In this document: positions 54,687 through 64,000 of the stretch, one piece after another | Layout: each line of letters opens with the position of its first letter | Numbering within the stretch: the first letter of the stretch is position 1 | Source of the DNA: Pelecanus crispus | Taxonomy: Eukaryota; Chordata; Aves; Pelecaniformes; Pelecanidae | Direction: 5' to 3' | Length of the DNA stretch: 64,000 nucleotides | NCBI RefSeq assembly: GCF_030463565.1 | Contig: NC_134675.1 | Location: forward strand, 16,079,862-16,143,861 | Position numbers and translations under genes: made by a program | Notes under the pieces: generated by a model | Databases searched by the model: none | What the model was told of the DNA's origin: nothing | Seen by the model: only the letters and a program-made list of their open reading frames with translations

Positions 54687-56148
54687 TGTCACGAATGCAG
54701 GTTTGTGAATCCTGCTGATTATGTCGATTCACTATGAATGAGTGACTTTACACAGTTTGATTTAGTAAAAGTTAGAATTTACTTATAGCGAATCGCAGAA
54801 TTTGATTATAGTATTTTTAATAGCACTCAATCATCAATGATTAATAAAGTGATTAGACAAAATTGATCAAACAGTGACTTAGTTACAGATTCGAAGATGG
54901 CAAGGTTCACTCTATTACTACACAGAAGCACATAAAAGAGAATTAAATCACAACAAGTTAAGATGATTCATAAAAGCATTGCGTATATATGGAATAAAGG
55001 CAAAAGGAAGGGGGGGGGGGGGCGAAAGGGGACCCTCCCGTTGAGTCACGAGGTTTAGACTAGACTCCCTTGCTTTCTAAACTCCTTCTCAGAGAGGAGC
55101 CTAGGTGCGGCTAGGTCTAGTCCTAGTCTCAGACTTGGTCAACGGTTTATATGGATAAGAGTAATGTATGTATATGCATATATGTATATCTAGTACGTAG
55201 GAAAAGTATATAAAGGAAATTTGGATTATATGAGAGAGAAAGAGAAATTGTATGTAGGGGATACAGAAGCCCTCCCGTTGAGTCACGAGGTTCGGAATGG
55301 ACCCCCTTGCTTTCTAGACTCCTTCTCAGAGAGGAGCCAAGGTGCGGCTGGGCCCACTCTTAGTCTCAGACTTGGTCAATGGTTTAGGAGAGTAATGCTA
55401 TAAGAATAGTACAGCAATATAAAACTCCTTTTAAAATTAAATCATACATCTACAAACTACTTAAATTGATTCATGCATGCACACTTACAACTGTAAATGC
55501 ATATATGAAAATAGTATACCTGTTAAAAATTCCCCTCGAGTTTAGTGAAATACTCACGTCTAATGCCTTGGCATTTCTCAACGGGCGAGAGTAGAGCCTC
55601 GAGGAGTGAAGAATATCAGCAGCCCAGGCTCCGTTGTCGATCTCCGGCAATGGAGTTCTGGTGGCAGCAGACTTTCGGATATCTGCTAAGTTTCGCTGAC
55701 TCCGAGCGATGCTTCGATCGGAGGGAGATGCTGGTACGTCCCGTGGCGGTCCGGGAGAGCTCAAAGGGCCTCACTTAGGACTGCCATTTATAGGATTGTG
55801 AGATGATTGACTTTAATCACCAGTAAATTTCCATCCGAGCCACAGTTCGGGTCGGCTTGTTGCTGGAATTCCAGCAGCGATGATACCACCCTGTTTCAAG
55901 GCTGTCCAGGGTAGCTGTTTGTTCTCGTTCCCCTCGTTAGCCATAATATGAATGTTGATAAGAACAGAGCCGCTCTCTGCTCCAGCCATGTAGGAGTTTC
56001 TGGTACAATTAAGGAGCGCTTAACTGACCAACTCGCTACACAAAAGCTGCGGCCTGGAATTCCTGAGATTGTAAAGCAGACGAAGTAAAGGGGAAAAACA
56101 GGACAGACAGAAAAAAAAACAGGGGCAGGGGGAAGATGTACCACCACA
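54687..56148 (-). mobile_element. LTR-C1, solo, in APC intron 4
   Basis: 1462 bp, TGTCACGAATGCAGG to CCACCACA, flanked by a perfect 5-bp duplication CACAT (54682-54686 and 56149-56153). Antisense to APC, beginning 191 bp after the exon 4 donor. On the minus strand it has a TATA box (CCTATAAATGG near 55785-55795), so R-U5 is about 1.1 kb long. Homologous to LTR-C2 at 61299. Contains an internal tandem duplication and a run of 12 G at 55011-55022. Confidence 0.8.
55034..55395. repeat. Tandem duplication inside LTR-C1
   Basis: CCTCCCGTTGAGTCACGAGG occurs at 55034 and 55271 (237-bp period), with about 120 bp of similarity after each (to CAGACTTGGTCAACGGTTTA). LTR-C2 has only one copy (61561). 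Confidence 0.9.
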
Positions 56149-56153
56149 CACAT

Positions 56154-56747
56154 AATATAGCTTCTGTATATATGTATTTCATTGTTACTGTTTGTTTGCT
56201 GAAGGCTATTTTATTTTCAGCACCTTAAATATTTTTTGGAGGTGGGGGGTGGAGCATCCCAAACACCTCCATATCGCTTCACCACTATTGATAAGTGCTG
56301 AAACTGTAGCAATGTGATGGTGCAGTCTTTCTCTTGTTTGCAAATGGTTATAGCTGCCATAGGTGGTTGATTGGTTACTTAATATTAGGAGTCGTTTACC
56401 TAGTGATTCTTTTCTCTTAACAAAAATGACTGCTAAACAAAGGCATCTTTGATGCTTTGAAGATGTCATCCCCATATGATGTTTTTCCTGTTGGCAAAAC
56501 CATAGACTTTTTTTTTATTTTGGAAGGTAATATGAAGAACATACATCTAGGGAACATTGTACAGTTGTCCCACAATATCAATCAATTGTGAAGGAAACGC
56601 AAAGTAAGAGACATGCAGCTGTTTCCATTGAAGGCTTCTTTATATCCTAAAATGAATCTGACTGAAATCCCAGATGTTTTGAGAAGCCTCTATGCAAGAC
56701 AGGGGTTTCTAAAGATTTGGGCATTGAAAGCTACTTGATGGATGGGA
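56154..56747. other. APC intron 4, no gene seen
   Basis: Unique-looking A/T-rich DNA between two LTRs. Confidence 0.6.
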
Positions 56748-57770
56748 TGTCTGGTGGGTTGAATTTCGCTGGCCACCAGGTGCCCACCCAGCCATGCTCT
56801 CACTCCCCCTCCTCAACAGGACAGGGGGAGAAAATACAATGAAAAAGCTCATGGGTCAAGATAAGGACAGGGAGATCACTCACCCATTATCGTCACGGAC
56901 AAACCAGACTTGACTTGGGGAAAATCAATTTATTTTACTGCCAATTAATAACAGAGTAGGATAGTGACAAATAAATTCAAAACTAAAAACACCTTCCCCC
57001 CACCCCTCCCTTCTTCCTAGGCTCAACTTCACTTCTGACTTCTCTACTTCCTCCCCCCACTTCGAGTAGTGCAGGGGGATGGGGAATGAGGGTTGTGGTC
57101 AGATAATAACACTTTGTCTCTGCTGCTCCTTCTTCCTCATGCTGTTCCCCTCCTCCAGCAGGGGTCCTTCCCACGGGACACAGTCCTCCACGAACTTCTC
57201 CAACTTGGGTCCTTCCCACAGGCTGCAGTTCTTCATGAACTGCTCCAGCATGGGTCCTTTTCCAAGGGATACAGTCCTTCAGGAATGGACTGCTCCAGTG
57301 TGGGTCGTCCATGGGGTCACAAGTCCTGCCAGAAAACCTGGTCCTGTGTGGGTTCCTTTCCACAGGCCGCAGTTCCTGCCAGGAGCCTGCTCCAGTGTGG
57401 GCTCTCCATGGGCTGCAGCTTCCTTCAGGGCATATCTGCCTGCTGTGGTGTGGGGTCCTCCACAGGCTGCTGTGTGGATACCTGCTCTGATGTGGTTCTC
57501 CATGGGCTGCAGAGGACAGCCTGTTTCACCATGGTCTTCACCACAGGCTGCAGAGGAATCTCTGCTCGAGCACCTCCTCCCCCTCCTCCTTCACTGACCT
57601 TGGTGTCTGCAGGGTTGTTTCTCTCACATTTTCTCACTCCTCCCTCTCTCACAGCTGCTGTGCAGCATTTTTTTCCCCTTCTTAAATATGTTATCACAGA
57701 GGCACTACCACCATTGCTGATTGGCTCAGCTTTGGCCAGCAGCAGGTCTGTCTTGGAGCCAGCTGGAACC
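56748..57770 (-). mobile_element. LTR-E, antisense in APC intron 4
   Basis: About 1.02 kb, 3' end TGTCTGGTGGGTTGAATTTC and running to AGCCAGCTGGAACC, lacking the first ~100 bp of the LTR. Minisatellite modules (CTCCAGTGTGGG, CTCCAGCATGGG) at 57150-57560. 56811-57247 is a near-perfect reverse complement of 46892-47333. Confidence 0.9.
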
Positions 57771-57775
57771 ATAAT

Positions 57776-60341
57776 ACAAATCTTGGTGGGTAGCACTTTA
57801 GGAACCCCTGCTCTAAAGGGCCTTTCCTGGTGTTTAGTAAAACTTTTGCAATCAAGAGCTGAAAGGAGTACATTTTTCCTCTAAGGTACTATGTCTAGGT
57901 CCCTTTCTTTCAGTCCTATCAATAAAATTGAAGCAATTTCCCATGAGTCTGTTCTGATCCGCATCTAGTAGACACTCCATTTTTTCATTTTCCTAGTCAG
58001 GATCACTCATAAAATTTAGGTTCATGAAGGGTTGTATGAGAATATTTTCCCTTAATTTAGGAATCTCTTCCCACTTCCTCATTCCAGTCTTTAAGAATCT
58101 AATGTGTCTGCTATTTGAACTAATGGCTATCTTCCCTTCCAGTTTTCCATTGAAATGGTCTTTCTTTGTAGTGCCTAGAGTATTAACAAGATTAATGGAA
58201 CAGAGATCTCCATGTATGGTATTTCATAGGGACAAGGCACCTTGGTTCTTATTCAGAGTAAGAACCTTGCAGTAGTCTTTGATGTCCATCTTAACAAAAC
58301 AGTGTACTTGTTTGTATTCTTTCCAGTGCTGTGTTCTACCACATGATAGTAAAATCTTTAAGTGTACTTGGGGCTTTCAGTTAAGCTTCAAATGAACTTC
58401 AGGTCACTCAGAACAAGGAGTATTAATTTATAGCAACTGGAGTTCTTCAGTGTGGTTAGTACATCTGTTTTATGATCTGTGATCCTTTCCCACTATTGTG
58501 GATTCTAAGGTGACAGTTTTTTGGATGTTTTTCTCAATGATAATGACAGCTTAAGCAGTGAACTGATCTTTGTTTAAAATAACCCTGGGGAAAAAAGGGA
58601 GAAGGATATTTTAATTTGAGATGAGTTCACTGATCTGGTTATGAAACACTACACAAGCAGTGTTACTGTCACAATTGATGGGGTGAAGATTTGTGCTGCT
58701 GAGAAAATGATCTGTGGAGACATGGTCCGATAACGTCTGGCTTCATTATTAGTTAAATGATTAATGCCCTATTCATTATGCTGTTTGAGGGGACATGTAA
58801 GAACACTTAGGGCATCAGCATGGACCCTGAATAGCCAAAAGAATCAGAATTTGAGGGTGGGGGACACAGGACAGTGCATCTGGAATCACTAATTTCTGAA
58901 AGGAAAAAGTAACCACTTATTTTCCTATGCTCTGTATTTAAATTTGTTTGGCATGTTTAGTAAGTTTCTGTGTTTCTAAACATATATTTAACATATATTT
59001 ATTTTCTAGTATGTGTGAATTTGGCAAATTCACTAGATGTTTAGCTTGGCCAAAATGATCTTCTGAAGGGAAAAAAAAATTGATTCAGCTACCAGAATAA
59101 ATTATGAAATTGTCCACGTATTTCTCTTTCGCTCATCTCCCCTCTAGTTCCAAAGTAGTTTAAAGGGGGGGGATGTGTTTAGGTTACAAGGTTAGAATAG
59201 AATTCCTATTAAATGTACCCTGCTTTCTCTCTGGCTAGTTCCAGATGCATTTGGTTTTACTGAATTACTGAAGCATGTACCTAAAAAATTTTAATAGTAT
59301 TTTCTGTAGAAACAGCTAACATATCCTAAAAATTTGCTGTCTAAATCAATATTTTTTTTTTTTTAATGCAGACAATTCTGTTTCATTTTCCTATTTTATG
59401 TATTGCTTGGTTGAAAGAGAATTGTACCTGTTTTGACTCTGGTGTTGAACAAAAGCTACTGTTTGAAATATCGGTAGTTTTGAGAGTAATTTTCAGGAAT
59501 TGTTACCTTTTCAAGGTTTTGTCATTTTATGGCCTACCAATGGAAGTGAAATTATTAATTATAATTGTAATTACGTAATGTGAGTAGCATATATTTTGTT
59601 ACCCTTCTCACTGGGAATAACATTGACATATTTATCCAAAAATATTTCCAAAAGAAGAAACCACTTTTCTGTGATCCTGCATTCATTCAGCTTTACTTAT
59701 TGTTGGGAGCTTCAAAAAAACCTCACAAAACCCCACAAAAACCAAACCACCACCACCCCCCTCACACACATTAGACAAGTCTCTCATCTTGTAGAAAAGC
59801 AGTTCAAATTGAAAACCTTTTTTCCTCATAAAAGCATTATAATGTTAAAAACCCCCTTACTTCATTTGCCTTGCTGCATTCTCACTGAACTTGACAGTGT
59901 ATGGCAGAGAAGGGAATATTCTGATATTGTGAAAGTGCTGATCTTAACAATATTGGGGTGTAAAAAGATGGAATAATTTCAATCAAAATTTTTCTTTGAT
60001 CAGCTCTTCCACCTTAAACTCTCTCCTAACCTCAAAATCATGATCAGCAATGATCAGCAACAGATGAGAATAATCTGATTCATACCATTAGAAAAAGCAT
60101 TTGTAAATAAAAATACTTTTTGTAAGGATTGAATTAATTATACTTTTGCAAATTTAATTTCATAAACTGGACAGACCCAGTGCATGGACACACGTGGAGG
60201 GGGGAAAAAAGGGAAGCTGTTGTTAAGAAAATCTCATTCCCTAACTACTGTATCAATTAGTCTTTACAGTATGAAATTGTCTGAACTTTCTTAAGATACA
60301 TAGTTTACATTATATACTGCATAGTCGTGGTTAAGTCAGCA
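57776..60341. other. APC intron 4, no gene seen
   Basis: Unique A/T-rich intron. A/C-rich simple run at 59715-59768; a G run at 59165-59172. No exon with conserved APC sequence. Confidence 0.65.
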
Positions 60342-60794
60342 TGACTGAAGGACCCCAACTCATTAGGGGCTAGCGTCCTCCTCCTTGCACCCTGAAGAAT
60401 AAAGGATATCCCTGAACTACCGAGATAATGCCAGCATCCTGGCCCCTCTAACACCTCTGTGAAACCCTCCCATTATCTGGCATCATAGATAAGTAACTGT
60501 AGCAAGACCGACTCCAGGGATATCAAGAAAGAAGCAGGTGGATGATGACGCCATAGAATTATAGTTGCTTTGCAAAACAGTAGCATGTGTGTGTTAAGTA
60601 GCGATTGGTCAAATCATGTTGTATCTGAACACTCGAAAGGTATAAGAACCCTGTGTAAAACTGCATTTGGTGTGCCCCAATTTGAATGGGACACCTCAGA
60701 GGCATGAATAAAAGAATTACTCTTGCAATTCTATACTTTGCGTCCTAGCCTCTCTCCTTAGTCGGCACGGGCCAGTTGTGAAATTTTCATGATA
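60342..60794 (+). mobile_element. LTR-D, 5' LTR of a class I ERV (limits approximate)
   Basis: Has AAAGGTATAAGAACCCTG (TATA, about 60638), ATGAATAAAAGAATTAC (poly(A) signal, about 60705) and an end at CATGATA, four bases before a primer binding site. The start is placed at TGACTGAAGG but could be nearby. The second LTR is not in the window. Confidence 0.75.
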
Positions 60795-60798
60795 GTTT

Positions 60799-60816
60799 TG
60801 GTGACCCAGATGAGAC
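60799..60816 (+). promoter_or_regulatory. ERV D primer binding site, arginine-tRNA type
   Basis: TGGTGACCCAGATGAGAC, two transitions from the tRNA-Arg complement TGGCGACCCAGATGGGAC (one at a CpG). The GTTT spacer after the LTR is the same as in provirus B. Confidence 0.7.
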
Positions 60817-61298
60817 ATAGCCAACTCGCCTGATCCAACATGTCACTACCACCCAGACCCTGACAATCTGCACCGTTGGCTTGTGGGTGATACTCTGGCA
60901 TGGGGGTAGTGAACCATGGATCTTATTTGGCAGTAAGGAGGTGATTTTTTTTTTTTTTTTTTTTTGTAATAATGTGAGGTGGACAAAGTATAGTGAAGAC
61001 TGTGCCACTGGTATAGTGTCACTGGTAGATTAATTGTTGCAACACTGGAAATTTATTGATGGGATAGCTGGGTTATCAAAAGTCCAAGCCCTGTGTCAGG
61101 AAATTTGGCCAAAGTGACTACTTTTGGTGATGTGTACCAAATGTGGCCATGGTCCCATTCTTTTAATGATATTAAGCTGAGCTATTTATGCCAGCAATTG
61201 GAGGATTGGTTCCTCTTACAAATGGACTATTGGTATATCTGGGGTAATTACTGGTCTATTGGTATATCGGGTACAAAAAAAAAAAAAATTTCCCCTCC
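60817..61298 (+). pseudogene. ERV D leader and start of gag
   Basis: About 480 bp of internal ERV sequence after the PBS. A frame from ATG at 61093 (MSGNLAKVTTFGDVYQMWPW, then CQQLEDWFLLQMDYWYIWG) could be a degraded matrix domain, but I do not see a clear myristoylation start. A T21 run lies at 60945-60965. It is interrupted by LTR-C2 at 61299; what follows that LTR is not clearly gag. Confidence 0.45.
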
Positions 61299-62221
61299 TG
61301 TTGCAGATGAGTCGAATGCACCTCACTCAAAAGAGAGAAGCAACAATATGTTTTATTGAGGTAAAATAATAATTTGGAAGGGTTAAATAAATTTGATGGA
61401 ATTTAACAAAGTTTAACAGTGATTTACCAAGGTTCAATAAGTTTGATGGCAAGGTTCACCTTATTAATTACTGCATGGAAGAAACATACAAAGGAAAATT
61501 GAGTTAGAACCGAGTTAGAATGATACACAGAGACCAGAGATGCAAAGGTAAAGGAAGACCCTCCCGTTGAGTCACGAGGTTCAGAGTGGACCCCCTTGCT
61601 TTCTAAGCTCCTTATGGAGCCTAGGTGTGGCTAGGTCCAATCTTAGTCTCAGACTTGGTCAACGGTTTATGTCTAATGGAATTATCTATATAAAGTTTAT
61701 AGTAATTAATATTGTGTAACTACATGGATTTGTAATGTTTCATTAGTATTAATTCAGCATGCTGTCAGTGACTTACCGAAGATCTGTCACAAGTAAGGGA
61801 TCTCTCCGCCTTGGGCAAGGAAGGATCTCTTAGTCTCAGGTAAGGGATCTCAAACCTTGAGAGGCGTCCCTGCTCAAGGGGAGAGTCACCTAGCGTGCAG
61901 TCCAGCTGCCATTCAGGGAGAGCTCAAACTGGGCTCATCCTGATGGTAATATTTATAGGGTGAAATAGTTGGCTGCTAGTCAGTAGTATAGACAAGATAG
62001 ATGTCTTCATTTTAGCTCTGGTATCTTGTTCTGTACTTTGGTTATTTTGCATTTTTGGGCTTCGAAACCACCTTTCGAAATATTTTTCCGAGGCACCTTC
62101 ACTCCCTTGTACGTGAACCAGGAGCATTCCAGCTCACATGTTCACCCCAAGGACGTGAGGCCTGTTGCTTCTTAGTCAGCCTGAACCAAAGTACGGCTAG
62201 GGGTCAAGTGTATCCATCACA
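61299..62221 (-). mobile_element. LTR-C2, solo, inserted in ERV D
   Basis: 923 bp, TGTTGCAGATGAG to CCATCACA, with flanks CCTCC (61294-61298) and CCTCT (62222-62226), a 5-bp duplication with one mismatch. Minus-strand TATA box (CCTATAAATATTAC, about 61946-61959) and AATAAAAC near 61353. One copy of the CCTCCCGTTGAGTCACGAGG block at 61561. Confidence 0.8.
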
Positions 62222-62309
62222 CCTCTGGAGCAGAGAATAAGTAAGTACCTCTGAACAAACATGAAAAATAAGAGCTCTTTACATTCTGGAATTTATAGAT
62301 ATCAGAGAG

Positions 62310-62566
62310 AATAAAATAGAACAGAATATTTCAGTTGGAAGGGACCCACAATGATCATCTAGTCCAACTGCCTGACCACTTCAGGGCTGACCGAAACATA
62401 AAGCATGTTGTTAAGGGCATTGTCCAAATGCCGCTTAAACACTGACAGGCATGGGGCATCGACCACCTCTCTAGGAAGCCTGTTCCAGTGTTTGACCACC
62501 CTCTTGGTAAAGAAGTACTTCCTAATATCTAGTCTGAACATCCCCTGGCGCAGCTTTGAACCATTC
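62310..62566 (-). mobile_element. CR1 3' end fragment
   Basis: Minus-strand CR1 end: TTGGAAGGGACCCACAATGA, GTCCAACTGCCTGACCACTT, GCCTGTTCCAGTGTTTGACC. It encodes the last RT-region codons ([19 protein letters not shown]) in the frame 62541-62359. It abuts LTR-E directly. Confidence 0.9.
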
Positions 62567-63019
62567 TACTACACCCCATGGAAAGGACCCATGTTGGAGC
62601 AGTTCGTGAAGGACTGTCTCCCATGGGTGGGACCCCACACTAGAGCAGGGGAAGAGTGTGAGGAGGAAGGAACAGCAGAGACGATGTGTGATGAACTGAC
62701 CGCAACCCCCATTCCCCATCCTTCTGTGCCTCTCAGGGGGAGGAGGTAGAGAAGTCAGGTGTAAAGCTGAGCGTGGGAAGAAGGGAGGGGTGGGGGGAAG
62801 GTGTTTTTAGATTTGTTCTCATTTTTCATTATCCTGCTCTGATTTTGATTGGCAATAAATTTAATTTCCCCAAGATGAGCCTGTTTTGTCTGTGAAGGCA
62901 ATTGCTGAGTGATCTCCCTGTCCTCATCTCAACCCACAAGCCTTTCATTGTATTTTCTCTCCCTGTCCAGTTGAGGAGGGGGAGTGACAGAGCAGCTTGG
63001 TGGGCACCTAGTGGCCAGC
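62567..63019 (+). mobile_element. LTR-E, 3' part, cut by LTR-A
   Basis: Starts within a minisatellite module (CACCCCATGGAAAGGACCCA), continues through GAAGAAGGGAGGGGTGGGGG, GCAATAAATTTAATTTCCCC and CTTGGTGGGCACCTAGTGGC, and stops at CCAGC where LTR-A begins. The last ~20 bp of LTR-E are displaced beyond provirus A2. Confidence 0.9.
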
Positions 63020-63589
63020 TGTCGTGGTTTAGCCCCAGCCAGCAACTAAGCACCACGCAGCCGCTCGCTCACTCCCCCTACCCCGATGGGATAGGGGAGA
63101 GAATTGGAGGAGTAAGAGTGAGAAACACTCCTGGGCTGAGATAAGAACAGTTTAATAATTGAAATAAAGTAAAATAGTAATGCTAATAGTAACAGTATAA
63201 TAATGATAATAATAATAATGATACACGAAGCAAGTGATGCACAATGCAATTGCTCACCACCCGCCGACCGATACCCAGACAGTTCCCGAGCAGCGATCGC
63301 TGCTCCCCGGCCAACCCCCCCAGTTTATATACGGAGCATGACGTCATATGGTATGGAATAGCCCTTTGGTCAGTTTGGATCAACTATTCTGGCTGTGCCC
63401 CCTCCCAGTTTCTTGTGCGCCTGGCAGAGCATGGGAAGCTGAAAAAGTCCTTGACTAGCATAAGCAGTACTCAGCAACAACTAAAAACATCAGCATGTTA
63501 TCAACATTCTTCTCCTACTAAATCCAAAACACAGCACTATGCCTGCTGTTAGGAAGAAAATTAACTCTATCCCAGCCGAAACCAGGACA
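63020..63589 (-). mobile_element. LTR-A, 3' LTR of provirus A2
   Basis: 570 bp, TGTCGTGGTT to ACCAGGACA. Followed on the right not by flank but by ERV internal sequence, so it is the 3' LTR of a minus-strand provirus extending out of the window. The left flank CCAGC (63015-63019) should recur after the unseen 5' LTR. Intact CRE TGACGTCA at 63339-63346. Confidence 0.9.
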
Positions 63590-64000
63590 GTATCCACCCC
63601 TTATTCTATACCATCTACGTCATGCACAGGCCCTCCCCTTTCCAATGTGTTCCAATTAATCACCACCCCTTTCCCTATCTTGATATACACACAGATATCA
63701 TTCCCTTCGTCTATGGCCCATCCCTCTAAAATGTCCATTGAGTTCATTTAGCCCATGACTTTGGGTTCCATCTGTCATCACAGTCTTTCAGAGCAGGAGA
63801 GGTGGTGTGCAGTGTTGGACTGTTGCATGCTGAAGTCAGTTCTCATTCCAACATGGTTTCATCAAAGTTCATTTTCCTTAGGCTGGGCAATTCTTACTGC
63901 AATACCATTGATGCGGCATATAGCAATCATAATATATAGTATTATATACTTAATATTAACCTACTATATTATTATATTAACATGCAGTTAAGAGATAACA
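63590..64000 (-). mobile_element. Provirus A2, 3' internal region
   Basis: The minus strand reads ...GAATAAGGGGTGGATAC directly before the LTR, a purine-rich tract in the polypurine position. From 63894 to the edge it matches 1628-1716 of provirus A1. No env and no open frame of note, in keeping with an env-less ERV-L-like element. Confidence 0.8.

Noticed and set aside
54990-56160. Alternative gene promoter within APC intron 4
   Set aside because: The moderately GC-rich part belongs to LTR-C1, whose ends and target duplication are visible.
57093-57884. 263-codon + strand frame
   Set aside because: Antisense frame through LTR-E minisatellite modules; Leu/Ser/Pro repeats track the DNA repeat, and the same residues recur in other LTR-E copies.
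60342-60816. Alpharetrovirus (Trp-primed) LTR
   Set aside because: TGGTGACCC alone fits tRNA-Trp, but the following AGATGAGAC fits the arginine tRNA far better.
54496-64000. Next APC coding exon (human exon 5)
   Set aside because: I looked for an in-frame continuation with the conserved Leu-rich and Lys/Glu-rich coding sequence and acceptor and found none; it must lie to the right.
1-64000. tRNA, rRNA or microRNA genes
   Set aside because: No cloverleaf with A and B boxes, no rRNA words, and no convincing short hairpin outside LTR inverted repeats was seen by eye; a tRNAscan/Infernal run would settle it.

Overview
The window is vertebrate nuclear DNA, almost certainly from a bird: it is full of CR1 LINEs and of avian-type endogenous retroviruses (ERVs) and LTRs, with no operons or prokaryotic signals. 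The only host gene I can identify is APC (adenomatous polyposis coli), read on the + strand. Its first three coding exons are at 42437-42571, 53259-53343 and 54294-54495. Their lengths (135, 85 and 202 bp) and protein match human APC exons 2-4 as I know them. The next exon is not in the window.

Two CpG-rich segments lie upstream. The one at about 36.27-36.85 kb carries two ATTGG (CCAAT) boxes, a CACGTG box and a first exon ending in ATGGG before a GTGAGT donor; it corresponds to APC promoter/exon 1A. The one at about 11.1-11.96 kb has an NRF1-like palindrome and an AAGATGG (YY1-like) site; I infer that it is promoter/exon 1B. On this reading 1-11.1 kb is upstream flank and everything from 11.3 kb to the right edge is APC intron apart from the small exons.

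Layout. 1-7.55 kb: a CR1 5' end (minus) abutting a degenerate ERV-L-like provirus (minus, 'A1') with its 5' LTR. 7.6-11 kb: LTR pieces. 11.1-12 kb: promoter 1B. 12.2-24.3 kb: a solo LTR, unique intron, then a cluster of CR1 fragments containing a TMED1-derived pseudogene. 24.3-30.9 kb: a young class I (gammaretrovirus-like) provirus 'B' (minus) with near-identical LTRs, a 4-bp target duplication, an in-frame UGA between gag and pol, and a tandemly repeated leader. 30.9-42.4 kb: unique intron, LTRs and promoter 1A. 42.4-54.5 kb: the APC coding exons with CR1 and LTR insertions between them. 54.5-64 kb: further LTRs, the start of another class I ERV ('D') with an arginine-type primer site, and the 3' end of a second ERV-L-like provirus ('A2') that runs off the window.

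LTR families are named here by letter: A (about 540-580 bp, ERV-L-like), B (about 600 bp, class I), C (0.9-1.46 kb), D (class I), E (about 1 kb, minisatellite-bearing). Every retroviral gene I can see is broken. The host biology is the two-promoter 5' end of APC; the rest is a layered record of transposon insertion.
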